Source: Litsea cubeba (Eukaryota; Streptophyta; Magnoliopsida; Laurales; Lauraceae). From it: a stretch of 64,000 nucleotides of DNA. Position 1 is the stretch's first letter, and every line of letters begins with the position of its first letter. Below are positions 44,202-56,559 of the stretch, one piece after another. Location: positions 59,165,354 to 59,229,353 of the forward strand of contig CM022953.1 of NCBI GenBank assembly GCA_012931725.1, read 5' to 3'. The notes under the pieces are model-generated. The model did not search any database. It saw only the letters and a list, made by a program, of their open reading frames with translations, and was not told the origin of the DNA. The position numbers and the translations under genes were made by a program.

Positions 44202-46757
44202 TGATGGACCGGCGCATCCTGTCCGCTCGGTTCTACCGAGGTCGGCGGACGTGGGAGTCCGTTTGGGTCCGACCCTTTTCGGCGGAGGGGGGCAGAAGCG
44301 GGCATCAATATTTCTTTTGTGTGGGTGTGCCAGATTTTCTATTTTACTTGGAATTGCAAGTGGTGATCCGGAGATCAACCTTCGCAAGTAAAAAGGAAAT
44401 CAACTTCTTTCAAGTTTTCTATTGCACATATATTTAAGAAAAGAGACATTTTCTTGATTTGCCGTGAAAGGCGATTTTTTGGCATTTATAGCCGATTTTT
44501 GGAGTTTATAGCCGATTTTGGCGTTTATAGCCGATTTACAATCCTTATTAATAATGAAAGACAAGAGTTGTGATTTTTTGTCTCTTTTAAAAAAATACAA
44601 ACTACAATGAAAAGCAAGAAAAGGAGGATCTAACTTCTCAGGAGATTGTGGGGGACCCGTTCAGATTGACGGTCGCAATCCATATGTAGACTTCGCCATC
44701 ATCCATGTAGATGAGAACAGAGGATGCTATTGATTCGCTTGGCTTGGCTATAAACTCAGGTTTTTAGAGGACAAAGACCAAAAGGAGGTCCTATGTCTAA
44801 TAAAAAACTAAGTAGACGGGCTGAAAAGCCACGTCTAAGCCATTGGAGGCATAAGGAGAAGGCAAGGACCATGGGGGGGGGGTACCCCCCCAAGGGACTT
44901 TTGTCACCTTGTAGCGGTGGTCGGTGTAGAATTTCCGCGGAGTTTTCTCTCTTTGATGCCTTTTTCTGTCTGAGTTTTTGGATTTTCTGCAGTTTGTTGT
45001 GTGTTTTCTGTGTTGTTCTTTCTTCTTGGAGTGCTCTCCTATTTATAGGCTTTTCGGTAGCCATTTAGGAGGGTTTATGGGGATAATGGGAGGAGTTACA
45101 GGATTTAATTCCTTTATTTTGTAACTCCTTTTTCTTGGCTTCTGATTGGCCGGAGGAGATTGAGGGCATTTAATCGCCTTTAATCGCCATGATGGGAGGA
45201 GTTTCATGGGTTAAATGCCATGAATCTCTTGACTTGTAACTCCCGGATGCTTGCTTCTGATTGGGCCGTCTAAAGAAATGGATTAATGACTATAATAAAG
45301 CTAGTCAATTAATCGCATTAAGTGGTCGCCGAGCAGTTGAAGAGTCGCGGGCCTTGTCACGTCTTTTGGGATTCTTTTGGCGATGATCATCGATGGATCT
45401 TCATGTAAATCGACATCGGATGACCATGTAACTTCAGGTGTTGGTTGCCAACAGCGGGTCGGTGCCATATGTCCTGTCGATTTCTCGATCGGTCGGGTAG
45501 AAAACACACTTTTTTTGGTTGACCGGTTGGCGATCAATGTTGATTTTGATACTCTTGATGATTGACCCGTGATTTTGATGGATGTCAGAGGATTTGGTAT
45601 CTCAAAAGTATGATTTTGGAAAATACCAGAGGCCGGACGCTTCGAATCGCGAAAAAAGGGCGAAAAACGGGGTTTCCGGGGCCCTCCCGGCGATCCCGGG
45701 CCCCAGGGTCGCAGGGGCCTGCGACCCTGGGGGTGTTTTCCCCCCTTTTGTCCCGTTTTGTGTCCGTTTTTGCTGTTTTTCGATTCTTTTTTCTTCTGTA
45801 ATTTTCCTTGACATTTTTTTATCATTTATTGGCTTGATTTCCCTGTAGAAAACCTGATGAGAATCCTTGCATTTTTTTTTTTTTTGCAAAGTTTCAAATT
45901 TTCTGAGAAAGCCAAAGACTTTGTCGCGCAGAGCTGCCGATTTTCCGTCAGAAGCTGAAACTGGGTCAAACGATCTCGGAATGACCTGAAATTTGAGGTG
46001 AAGCCTCCTGAGCAATAAATAAGACCAACCATAGGCTTTTATTTGAGTTTTGAAGCCGTTTGGGGTCCTATCACCAGTAGACTTGCTTTTGTCGCGATGA
46101 AGATGTCGCGGCTTGATGTGCGGTCAACCGATGTCCGATTGACTTGAAATTTGACAGGGAACCTATTGGAGTCATTTTAAGATGATCTATAGGCTCTGTC
46201 TTGGAAACTATGGTCCCGGGGAGCTTCGCCGCCGAGAGGCCTAATTTGGCTTCCGAGCGTCAAAGTATGGTCAAATGTTGTCGAAATGACCTGAAATTTG
46301 ATGTGTAGCCCTTTGTAAGCATTTTGAAGCCGTCCATGTGCTCTATCTGATGAGTGATGGCCTCGGTGGTTCTCGCCACTGAGAGGCTTGATTTAGCTTT
46401 CGAGGGTTGTTGTAGGGTCAAACGTTGTCGGTTTGACTCGAAACTTTACGTGGAGCCTTTTGGATGTATTTTGAGACCATCCATCAGCTCTGATCGAAGA
46501 TTTGGTGTCTCCGATGCTTTCACCGTCGGGAGCTCCTTTTAAGCTGCCGGAGAAGCGAAGTTAGGCCAAATGATTTTGAAATGGCCCGAAACTTCTTGTG
46601 TACTCCTCTTTTGGCTGTCTTGAAGGATCTTGCAGTTTTTGTTTGATTCTGACAAGATTTGATTTTTTGGAAGTAGCATTGCCTATTTATGGCAGGTTGC
46701 GACTTCATGTAGCTCTTTGGATCTTGAAGAGGCAAGGTGATATTTTTGGTGTCAACA
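44202..46757 (-). repeat. 5' LTR and promoter of the Tat/Ogre-like element
   Basis: This 2556-bp LTR has a minus-strand TATA box (CCTATAAATAGG) at about 45037-45048. An inverted repeat in a G/C run lies near 44872-44892, and a GC-rich stem lies at 45701-45732. A TGG (TGGCTCTACCC, minus strand) starts 3 bases inside the LTR; it may begin the primer-binding site, but I cannot name the tRNA. Confidence 0.94.
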
Positions 46758-46762
46758 GTTTG

Positions 46763-47529
46763 CTCTAGAAATAGTGAAAGAATTTGGTTTAGGAGAATCT
46801 AAGACTAGCTACAATCCCATGGGATCTACTACTAAAATATCTAGTGACCTTCAGGGTAAGAAAGTAGACCAGAAACTTTACAGAAGCATGATAGGAAGCC
46901 TTCTTTACCTTGCTGCTAGCAGACCAGATATATCTTTTAGTATTGGAATTTGTGCTAGGTTTCAATCTGATCCCCGAGAGTCTCATATTAAGGCCGTTAA
47001 AAGAATCATATAATATATTCATGGCACTTCTCATTATGGTATCTGGTATCCCCATGGCTCGACTCTGCATTTAATTGGATATAGTGATGCAGATTGGGCA
47101 GGATCCATAGATGATAGGAAAAGCACTAGTGGCTGCTGCTATTTCATAGGAAACTGCTTAGTAGCTCAAAATTCTGTCTCCTTGTCTGCTGCAGAAGCTG
47201 AATATATTGTTGCAGGTCGCTGTTGTGCTCAACTATTGTGGATGAAACAAACTTTGTTAGATTATAATGTTCCACAACAATGTATGCCTACCATGTGTGA
47301 CAATTCAAGTGCCATTAGTATCTCTAAGAATTCTGTTCAGCATTCTCGCACTAAGCACATTGACATTCGTTATCATATTCTGCGTGATCATGCTGATTAT
47401 GGCAATATTGAGTTAATTTTTGTTCCAACAAATACTCAATTGGCTGACTTATTTACTAAACCCCTTGGAAATGATCGGTTCATAAAATTGAGACATCAAT
47501 TGGGCATTGGCCCATGTCCTGAATTCTAA
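46763..47529 (+). pseudogene. SIRE-like copia RT end and RNase H
   Basis: This continues the RT fragment of 11128-11475 in frame after the second GTTTG duplication. It shows LYRSMIGSLLYLAASRPDIS, YSDADWAGSIDDRKSTSG, AAEAEYIVAG and the end QLADLFTKPL with a natural stop at 47527-47529. One TAA (47011-47013) interrupts it. A few codons seem missing before NSVSLS, where the family has a conserved Trp-x-Ser-Lys-Lys segment. These motifs are typical of SIRE/Maximus copia elements. Confidence 0.9.
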
Positions 47530-47547
47530 ATTTTTGTTGGTTAATCA

Positions 47548-49609
47548 TGTTGGGATTGGTGTATGCCCTAAAGCCCACTAGCTGCACTCTCATCTTTTGT
47601 CACTGGATATTTACTGGTTATTTAATGGAATGACTCTTTTTCTATTTCTGCATGTATATATGTATGGTTGTGTAAGGCCCATTGTTTCTAGTAAATGAAT
47701 TAGGTGTGTAGTGGCTACACACAGATAGGTCTGAGTCATGGACGCTGGAAACAACAATTTGTTCATAACTGAGAGATAGAGTTGAGCACTTCATCTTGGT
47801 ATAAGTTATAGTGAGATACTCTCCTGTATTCAGGGTGACTTACCTAAGTCACGGGAGGTCTATCCCGGATTTATCTCATTAGTGCATATGTCATGCATTG
47901 AACAGGACCATTGTAGGTGTGATCTCTAAAATAGTACTATCACTAAGAGAGATCGAGTCACCTCATGCTACTGAGTGACCAGTGCTCTTAATCTTGAGCA
48001 TTTGTAGATGAACTGACGAAATTGAGTTCTTGTGCTTTAATTCACTATGGGTGAGATCTTTTTCATGGGTCAACAGCTCTGTGTTTTGGGTGCTCGGGCT
48101 TAATTAGTTAGGACGTGCAGATGCAATAAAGAATCTATGTCATCTAGTGATGGAGTGATCGTCCCCTTAGAATTATCTGATTAATCATAAAAATCTAAGA
48201 TCTTAGTATATGGATGTTCCATATGGATATTGAACTTATGGGTCGCTCCCTGGACCAAGAGAATGATATCCGGATGATGATTAAGTCAAGGATATGAAGT
48301 TCTAAAGTTGAGATGTAATCGAGAAGGTTGATAATGCCTTTGATAACCTGACTTGATTATGGATGTTACATAGAGGGGCATTTTGGTCATTTCACTTAGT
48401 ATGTCGAAGACGACTGTCACTTTCTGACTAGCTTAAAATCATATTAAATATTTGTCTCTGGAGTTCAACCATAACTCTTTAGTGGAATGAGTTAAGGTTA
48501 AAATGGTCTTAATGTTGCTATGGGTTTAGCATGGACATTTTGGTCATTTTGGAAGCCAAGGGCAAATATGTCTTTTGGTCCCTCCTCTAGCCACTTTCCT
48601 ATATTGGCATGGTTTCCTAATTTGTTTAGATGATATGTGGTTGAATTATTTTAGTGGAAAAATAATTTTGAGTTTAAATTCAAATAGGCCTTTGATGGCA
48701 TACGTGAATTTAACTCTAGCTAAATTATTGTCTTGTGGGCCATGGTGTGATTAATTATCTTGTGGGCCATGGTGTGATTAATTATCATGTGGGTCAGCCA
48801 TAATAGGAATTCCTTGTGTGAGGTTTCCAACTTTGAGTAGGTTTCTTTACTTGGAAAGTTTGGACTCATCTTTGGATAAGAATTCCTATAGTAAAGTTTC
48901 CTTTTTATTTTAGAAACTAAAAGTTAGTAGGTGTTGCACACTTAAGGTAACTAATTGCTAAGTTTATGGGATGTTCCTTTTTATTTTCCTTTTCTAATTG
49001 GAGAGAACTTAGAAGGAAATAAATCTTAGCATTGTATTTCCTTTTGGGGCATCCAAGAGGATTAGTATGAAAAGGTTTAAGGGAAAGAAATCCCTAGGTT
49101 TGCAATAAAATAAAATAAAAGGGATACATATTCCCTTGGCCGTCCACACCCAAGATAACACAGGCCCAGGCTTCTTATTCTTCTTCCTTGAAGTGAGCAT
49201 TAAGTCTGGTTTTTTCCATACATCATAGTTCTGAAAAACCCTTCAAGAAATCCATATTTAGATCCCACAATCTTAGCCAATCAGATTTGGAAGTAGAATA
49301 GAGGAGAAGACTGAATACATAGTTGCTGCAAAAAATTACAGCAACTTGTTTTGCTGATTGCAGATCTGATATCAGCCCTCTTAGATCTTTAATTTCAGAT
49401 ATTTGAAGTCTTCATATCATCAAGGTAATAGTCTTCTTATATCTCCTTTGATTATACAATTGTTGATCATGAAACCATGGAATTTTTATGAGATTTATAT
49501 GGCTGATCTGCGCTGCCAAGATCCTTTTTTTTTAAATCTGTTTTGTTACAAATCAGCCATGGACGTCTCTTGATATGAAATATTCTGATCTGTATCGCAT
49601 GTTCTTTCA
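47548..49609 (+). repeat. solo Angela-like LTR, plus orientation
   Basis: This 2062-bp LTR runs from TGTTGGGATTGGTG to ATGTTCTTTCA, flanked by AATCA (47543-47547 and 49610-49614). It lies 18 bases after the SIRE pol stop. It is opposite in orientation to the other two Angela-type insertions and more diverged from them. Confidence 0.94.
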
Positions 49610-49614
49610 AATCA

Positions 49615-50009
49615 CCTATTACCATATTTTATTTTTAATATCTCTTATTAACAGGTGCTACTGACAAGGTTTTGTGTTTTTCTCGTTGATGGGCAGGCTC
49701 CTTTGCAATTAGATGTCAAAGGGGGAGAGATGTATCAAGTGTTGGCACCATTTGAGGGGGAGAAGATTCAAGGGTTATCTAGTTTAGGGGGGAGGAAAGC
49801 TTCTCTTCAAGGTGTGCTTATGTTGAGGGGGAGAAGCTAAGTTTTGTGTCGTCGCTCTCGCAAGGAAAATCCAAAGCTCCAAAACATCCAAATGCTCCCG
49901 AATATCCAAAGCTCCTTAAATGTTCAAAGAAGATGATGATCAAGTTTCTAAGAAGATTGAGAGAGAGTTCAAGCTTCTAGAGTTGCCATCAAATTGCAAA
50001 GGGGGAGAT
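49615..50009 (+). other. SIRE-like 3' untranslated region and polypurine tract
   Basis: This noncoding stretch lies between pol and the 3' LTR, with several purine runs (TCAAAGGGGGAGAG, TTGAGGGGGAGAAG). It ends in GCAAAGGGGGAGAT at about 49997-50009, the polypurine tract next to the LTR. No envelope-like frame is present, unlike soybean SIRE1. Confidence 0.8.
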
Positions 50010-51640
50010 TGTTAGAGTTTTTATTTTGTTGCAATTTGATAGGATGCATTCATTTTCATAAGCTTGACCTCTCATTCATTCATGGTCTTATTCTTAGGAT
50101 CTTCAAGCATATTTATCATTCATAATCTTTATTTTTATTATATGTTATGCATGGTTTTCAAAATATTTATATCTCTTCAGATCATGAATTTTATAGTTCA
50201 GTTTTTCAATTTCCAAGTGTTTATTGTTTGAGTTCAAAAATGATTTCAAGCTTTCCAATGTTTTCACTTTAAATCCATATTTTGGTTTGAAAGTTTCATG
50301 TCTTTAAAAATTCATTTTCATCCTTTTTCAGTCATGAATCCATGCTTGACTTTTGTTCCTCAAAGTCCCCTGGAAAGAAGCCCTTAAACTTTCAAATTTC
50401 TGAATTTTCAAGAATTCTGGGCATGGACTCGGTCGACCGACCACTCTGTGTGTCGACCGAGAAATTGAGCTGTTGGGGCTTCTGCAATGGCCAGATTTAT
50501 GACCGTTGGGGGTAGGTCGACCGGTCACAGGGGCAGGTCGACCGAAGACTATCCATTGGAAACTTTTTCTCTATAAAAAGTGGTTTTTTGTTTGGGAAAG
50601 GTTGCTGAACTTTAATGGACTTTTGAGGCCAAGGAAGGACGACCTTTAAAGAGATTTATTGAAGGGATTATGGGGCTAATCTATGGATTCAACCTTTGAT
50701 TCATCACAAATGGGTGTGCTCCCTTTTCTCAATATATCTCATGTTTTGTCTTAAACTTTGTTTTCTTTCAAAAGCATGTTATAAGTAAATGAATGTTGTC
50801 TTCCTATCATCTTTAGATCTTTAAACTTGTTTATCCATAGGACTACAACATATGGTTTGTAATTCACATGAGTTTGTTTTTAATGATTTAAAACTAACTT
50901 GTTTGATCTAAGTTACATTTGTTTAAACTCAAGTTAGTTTATCTTTACAAACCATGTGTTTTTCATTCTACTGTTTCTCATACATATGATTAACATCTTT
51001 GCATCATTTAGAGTTTCTTTTTTCTAAAAAGAGTTAGAGTGTTTTCTAATACATGCATTAATCATAGACTTTTTCATTCATATGCATGTACCTAGAAGTT
51101 GAGATTACTTTTCCAAATCAGCCTATTAAGAGGCATTGAATTGTACTGAAATTGTTCTCTTATCCATGCATTCATAGGCATATTATTTGAGAGAAAAACC
51201 TCTTGTTGTAAAGGTTAGTGCTTAGCCTTGAAAAGCATAAATAGTGGTTGTAATGGTTAATGCTAAGCCTTGAAAATCATAGTGATGAAATTGTTAGGTT
51301 TGAGGTGATCCTAAACCTTAAATTGATTAGTGAAGATCCGGTAGGGACGCCGGGAGTGGATGTAGGCACATTGGCCGAACCACTATAAATACTTGTATCA
51401 TGGTGGTTGATCTCTTGCTTTCCTTATATGATTGATGCTCTTGTTTAATGCTTTTGTTGAATGAGTTTGAGATTGTTAGCTTCTTGTGAATGCTTAACTT
51501 AGAGTCTACTCTTTTTCTCAAGAATAAAAATCTTCATCAAAGCATAAGTAACTTAAAAGCAAAAAGAATTAAAATTGGTCTAGGTCTTTGAGCTCACCCT
51601 ATTCTCCCCCTCCCCTCTAGGATTCGATCTTGGACTTTCA
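50010..51640 (+). repeat. 3' LTR of the SIRE-like copia element
   Basis: About 1.63 kb, from TGTTAGAGTTTT to CTTGGACTTTCA. A TATA box (CTATAAAAAG) lies at 50571-50580, with four GTCGACC palindromes at about 50428-50550 just upstream. The downstream half holds the CCGAACCACTATAAAT motif (about 51375). The end is inferred by comparison with 52954. Confidence 0.75.
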
Positions 51641-52954
51641 ATTAGTTTTAAAGTTTCAATCATTTTAGGCTTTTTATGATTCTTGATTTTAAATCTCTGA
51701 GATTGATTTAAAACATGTTTCCATGCTTGGTTTATTGGCCCAAAGATCCCCACTTAAAAATACTTTGAAATATGCCAAAATTGGGATTTTGTCACAGCCT
51801 GTCGGTCAGGTGTCGGCTAACCGACAGTGAACCGAGCTCAACCGAAACCCTTTTGGTTAGAATTCCAGAGAGCTTAAAATTTCACATTTTGGGCTGTCGG
51901 TTAGGGTGTCGCCGACAGGTCAAGTTCGGTTAATCATATGTTTTATGCTTTGACTAAATTATTGGTAAATAATTTTTAGCATATTAACTATGATGTATTG
52001 AATCCATTTTCTCTTAATCTTTGATTTTAGTTCTTGGATTCTTCACCTAGATTCAAAATAAGTTTGTGTTAGAAATCTTCTTAAATCATGCATTACCAAA
52101 ACCTTTGATTTCTTTAATAGCATGATTCATTAACTTATTTGAATCTTTCTTTGTTGTTTTCATTCATTTGAATCTTAGTTAAACTTTTATTTTTGAAAAC
52201 AACATAGCACATGCATCACTTGATTAATCTTAATCATTTTCATACAACTTGTGATCTTTAGATTTTCATATTATTCACAAGTTTGTAATTGTTCAAGTGA
52301 TTTGTATTTTACTTCAATCATATCTTTGTGTGCCTAAAACTTTTAAATGCCTTGAGCATATATTTTGATTGAGCTTATTTGTATCTTGATTGAAGTTTTC
52401 ACACACACACATCTTGAGCATACATCTTTGCATTTCATAGTATGTTGTGTGAGTTGATTTACACTTTCATATCCGCCTATTTTAGAGGCAATTTTTATTG
52501 AGCTTAATTGTATCTCTTAGAGTGTTTTGTTAAGATACCTTCTTGAGAGAAAATCATTGTGTAAAGGTTCTTGCTTAGCCTAGAAAAGCAGATTTATAGG
52601 TTGTTGTTAAGCCTTGAAAAACAACATTGTAGAGGTTATTGCTTAGCCCTGGAAAGCATATTGTAGAGGTTATTGCTTAGCCTTTTGAAAAGCATAAACA
52701 GTGAAAATCCGGTGGGGTGTTGGATTACAAGCCGGTAGTGGATGTAGACATTGAGGCCGAACCACTATAAATGATTGTGTTGTGGTGATTGCTTTGTGGT
52801 GATTGTTTATTTAAGCTTCCGCATTTTGTTTGATAATCATCACATGTGACTAGTTGATTTAAAGAAATTTAAAATTGGCCATAATTAGTCATTAAGTGTA
52901 GCTCACCCTATTCAAAAAAAAAAAACCCCCCAGGGTTAGGATCCCGGACTTTCA
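51641..52954 (+). repeat. fragment of a second, diverged SIRE-like LTR
   Basis: This resembles the LTR before it: both have the blocks GTAAAGGTT..GCTTAGCCT, ATCCGGT..GGATGTAG and CCGAACCACTATAAAT, and both end GGACTTTCA. No TG start is present, so the preceding element was probably inserted into this LTR. An imperfect dyad CTGTCGGTTAGGGTGTCGCCGACAG lies at about 51896-51920. The following 120 bp (52955-53080) look like leader. Confidence 0.65.
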
Positions 52955-53079
52955 CATGGTGCTTAATTGACATTATCTCATCATTCTAAAACAGGATTTC
53001 AAAATCTTGGAAAAGCCATTAACAGCAAAGATCAGTAGAAAACAGAACTAATGATGTAAAGAATCAAAACTGATGATGC

Positions 53080-53600
53080 CAAAATTGGGTTTCGGACACC
53101 ACCGGTCAAGTAATAAATGTAGAATAATTAAAGAAGAGAGAAGGGATTATAGTGGTTCGGTCAAGATGACCTACGTCCACTTCAGAAAGGCAGAGATTGC
53201 CTGTGGTGTTTTACTTCCTCAATGATTATTACAAACTAGAGGAATACAAGCGTCGAAGTGAATAGAGAGAGATCCATCCTCCTGCAAGTGCTGGTGGGAC
53301 TCCTTGATTTATAGTCCTCCCCTAACAGATGGGGACGACTCTTCAGCAACGTTCGTCCTTGGAGCCCTCGAACTGCCCTCAGCGCTGGAGGAGGCAGGTG
53401 AGGAACTGCCATCGCGCTGGACTAGGCAGGTGCGATATTTCCCCGCAAGACCTGGTAGGAGCGGGATTGCTTCCGAAGCAACGTGGCTGCCCTGACTTGG
53501 TCTCTTCGTGGGCTTGGACCTGAGCTTCATCCTCATGGGTTGGGTCATTTGGGCCTGACTCATCAAAAACATTGCATAGATTATGAGTCTAAACATTAAA
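53080..53600 (-). repeat. unclassified LTR-like fragment, minus strand
   Basis: Minus-strand features of an LTR are present: a TATA box (GACTATAAATCAAGG) near 53303-53317 and, downstream of it in transcription order, GACCGAACCACTATAATCCC near 53140-53160. The ends are not clear. Short frames on both strands here are not protein-like. Confidence 0.4.
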
Positions 53601-54625
53601 TCATGCATTTGAAGATTAGAAAACAATTCATAAGACACATGCAAATCAAAAACCTATAAAGATTACTTGTCTCTTAGCCCAAATGTCAAGCAAAAACTCT
53701 CAAAGATCCTATCAATAGCTGAGCCACGAAATCTACACAAAAGCCCCAAGAAAATCCATACAAAAATCACTTTTCTTGTCAACCAAAACCCCCATTTCGA
53801 AAATGGGTTTGCATGCTATAGAAAAGAGCTCTACATGAGCTGAAAGGACTCTATGAAAGAGGAGAAATGGAGCTCTTACCTGAAGCTTGCTAAACAAGAA
53901 GCAATCAGCTGGAGGAAGATGGAAAGTTGCAGGAATTTGTCCCAAATGGTGTCCAGCTGAAGCTTGAGATGAGAGGAAGAAAGTGGTGAAATCAGATCTT
54001 GATTTGGAGTTTTCTAGCTGGGGCATGCAAGAGGGGAAAGATGGAGATAAAGGTTCTTCTTCTCAGCTCAGTTGCAGGAGTTCTCAGGAATAAGGAATGA
54101 AACGAAAGAGAGGATGGAGATGACTTAAGTTGGGTTGGAAGTGGGCCCCACAACAGGTCTGAAACTTGCATTGGATAAAACGTGATCTTGCGGGCTCCGG
54201 ACGAGATTAACGAAGAAGAACAAAACGATCTTCGAAAAATCTAATTTACGAAAGGTATAAATTTGACATGGTTTTGACATTTCGAAATTTGTACCCAGAT
54301 TTGGTGTGAAAAGTCAATTTTACCCTTTTGGGCCGGCTTCAAACACAGACGGACTGAAAACGAAAATTGTAGGAAATAATAAAACCATTCAAATGAAATC
54401 AAAACCACGATCAAAATCACAACACTAGGATGAAACTTTCATTCTTACACTTGTAATCAGGGCCTCCCTGAGCATGTCTGACTAAAACTAAACGTTGTCA
54501 AAATTCTCAAAGCTATAGGCAAGACTAATCTAATCATATTCTAACCCAACGATAACTACACCCACTTAAGACTAAACGCTCACTTAAGTAATACTGATCG
54601 AGTTGGTCTGGGTCGGTATCTAACA
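53601..54625 (-). repeat. gypsy-type LTR fragment, minus strand
   Basis: This noncoding stretch ends on the minus strand with TGTTAGATACCGACCC. It shares layout and short matches with 10530-11127 (GTGGGCCCC, the CGAAGAAGA..AAAACGATC block and a GAAAAGTCAATTTTACCC-like block), so it is a related but different LTR. It cuts a reading frame at 54625/54626. Confidence 0.55.
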
Positions 54626-55008
54626 AGTGGCTTTATCAGAATGAGCTCACATATGATTATTGTCTACCGAACATCCTTGTGAGCCACAATAGCGAACCTC
54701 GTGGCCACACCTTTGACTTGAACTGCCAGCAAGTATATGCCATTGGAACAGGAATAGCTATGGACATCCTGAAGACTATGTTTGATGCCAAGGTTCGTAC
54801 CTGTGAAGGAGCAAAGCGTCTTGCACTTCCGTTTGGTGTGTTGATCTACAAGCATGCAGATGAAGATGAAAATGAAGATGAAAATGAAGATGATGACACA
54901 GAGATTCAAGGGGAGCCTTCCTTTTTTAACCGATTGGAAAATGTTGAAGCTGCTATAAGTGATCAGTTTGTTCATATTGAACTTCTTGAAAACATGATGC
55001 ATGGGTGA
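54626..55008 (+). pseudogene. fragment of a retroelement-associated plant transposon protein
   Basis: An open frame of about 127 codons runs from the LTR joint to a TGA at 55006-55008. HTFDLNCQQVYAIGTGIAM and RLALPFGVLIYKH resemble the putative plant transposon protein found as an extra ORF or Gag-like part of plant retroelements. An acidic repeat of Asp-Glu-Asn triplets follows. The N-terminus was removed by the LTR insertion, so no start is assigned. The function is unknown and the family call is tentative. Confidence 0.5.
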
Positions 55009-55614
55009 TTTGTTGAGATGAGACACTTAGCCAACAATCAATATACTAGCTTAAGTACCCAACTGGTTTCTCTGTTTGATCGCTTCGTACGTACGTCATC
55101 GCTGATCCTGGTTGCTGCTGACCTCTGAATGTGACAGTTGACTGAACTGGTTGCTTTTTGGCTGATTTGTGACTTGCTGGTTAATGTTCTAGGGTAGTCA
55201 ATATGCTGATCATGATTTATTACTTTCTATGTTGATATTTGATGTTAAGAACTTTTGTTATCATTTCGATTTCTCTATGCCTACTCTCGTATTATGATTG
55301 CCTTTCCAATCATAAGTTTGAGATATGCCTTTTCTTATGATTTCTATTCTTTGCCAATTCATAAACAAAAAGGGGGACTAGCTTAGATTCTTATGTTTAT
55401 TCCTTGTTCTTGCCTTTATGCTCTATGTCTATTTCTATGATTTATGCAAGATCTTTCGCCAAGGTTTATCGTGCAATTTTAATACAGGGATTGAGAATTG
55501 AAGATTGAAGATCATTAGATTCGAAAGATTTTTATTTCATTATTTTTGTACCGGGATAAATCAGATTCGATTGTCGTTAGGGTGTTTTGGTCATGAATTG
55601 CCAAAAAAAGAGAT
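55009..55614 (+). other. retroelement 3' region with polypurine-like tracts
   Basis: No gene is seen. ACAAAAAGGGGGACT (55364-55380) and CCAAAAAAAGAGAT (55601-55614) look like internal and terminal polypurine tracts of a plus-strand element, the second abutting the LTR that follows. Confidence 0.5.
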
Positions 55615-56559
55615 TGTAAAGTCTTAGTTCGCTAATTCATTAGGTCTTGAACAAAACTCTAGTCCATATTAAGTTGTAATTTTTCTAGTTTTAGATGTGG
55701 GCTGTGATTGGACTTTATAATGAAGACTGAAAGGAAGCAGATTGAAGACAACAGAAATTCTCAACGAACAGAGCTGAATCAAGCCAGAAAACTTGCTCGC
55801 TCGAGCGAGCATAACCCCCTCTCGAGCGAGCCCAGTCGCTTTCGCCAAATAGAGTTGTCTCTCGCTCGAGCGAACCTCTTGATCGCTCGAGCGACCCCTG
55901 CGGACTTCTGCGTGAATTTAAACTCTTATTTTCGAATTTCTCTCCAACTTCTATTCTTAATTCCATTCAAACTGAATCTCTTTGCTATGACCTTTGGCCT
56001 ATAAATATATACTTCTTGAAACCCTAAACCTAACTCTCTCCAATACAAAAAAGTGAGTTTATTCTTGAGAGACCTTTTGGTTGTTGTTGTGCAAGAAAGT
56101 GTCGTGCTGATCTAGAAGACCATTCAATTCTCTGAAGCACCTTGAAGAGGCATTCAATGTGGTGATTTCAAGCACGATGAAGGTAAACGACAAGTCGTCG
56201 GTAATCCATCACGGTCTTTAGGTTGAGTTTCAATTGGATAAAGGTTCTGTGAGTGTCCTTGTAACTTTTTGTTATTATAGTGCTTGGTTTATCTGAGGTC
56301 TAGACGAAAAGATCCATGTTTTTTCCCGAGTAGGGTTTTTCACCTAAAAAATCGAGTATCGCCTATCTCTATTATGGTTTTTTTTTTTTTTTCTTTTTGG
56401 ATTTAGATTAATCAGATAGATTAATTAATTGGATTGAAATTTATAAAGGAACCTGATATGGACCTTAGCCTGTACAATCGTCCTTCTTTAAAGTTTTCCT
56501 AACCAATCCTGGAGGCGTTAATAGAGCAGCATAAATACTTTTTAATAATCCCTTTTACA
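55615..56559 (+). repeat. probable 3' LTR, plus orientation
   Basis: About 945 bp between TGTAAAGTC and CCTTTTACA, with short inverted ends. A TATA box (CTATAAATATATA) lies at 55999-56011. Upstream of it, at 55795-55910, are four GCTCGAGCGA-type palindromic motifs. An oligo-T run lies near 56375. The 5' partner is missing, so the boundaries rest on the inverted ends and the purine tract. Confidence 0.55.

Larger units (their letters stand above)
11476..46757 (-). mobile_element. Tat/Ogre-like Ty3/gypsy retrotransposon with nested insertions
   Basis: This 35,282-bp element is flanked by GTTTG duplications (11471-11475 and 46758-46762) in a broken copia RT. Removing the Angela element and the solo LTR with their duplications leaves about 23.5 kb, the size class of Ogre. 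Order on the minus strand: 5' LTR, a long leader with tandem repeats, an extra ORF1, gag, linker, protease, a G-patch-like region, RT, RNase H with a second archaeal-type RNase H, integrase, a repeat-rich spacer, an antisense multi-exon gene, more repeats and the 3' LTR. All genes are damaged. The second RNase H and the extra ORFs place it in the Tat clade; Ogre itself is an inference. Confidence 0.93.

Noticed and set aside
49655..49840. A short frame with repeated GGGE segments after the SIRE-like pol
   Set aside because: It is the purine-rich 3' untranslated region before the LTR; the glycine-rich look comes from polypurine tracts. It is not an envelope gene.
53304..53644. Overlapping frames on both strands (63-111 residues)
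   Set aside because: They lie in an LTR-like fragment with a TATA box on the minus strand; composition is simple and no domain is seen.
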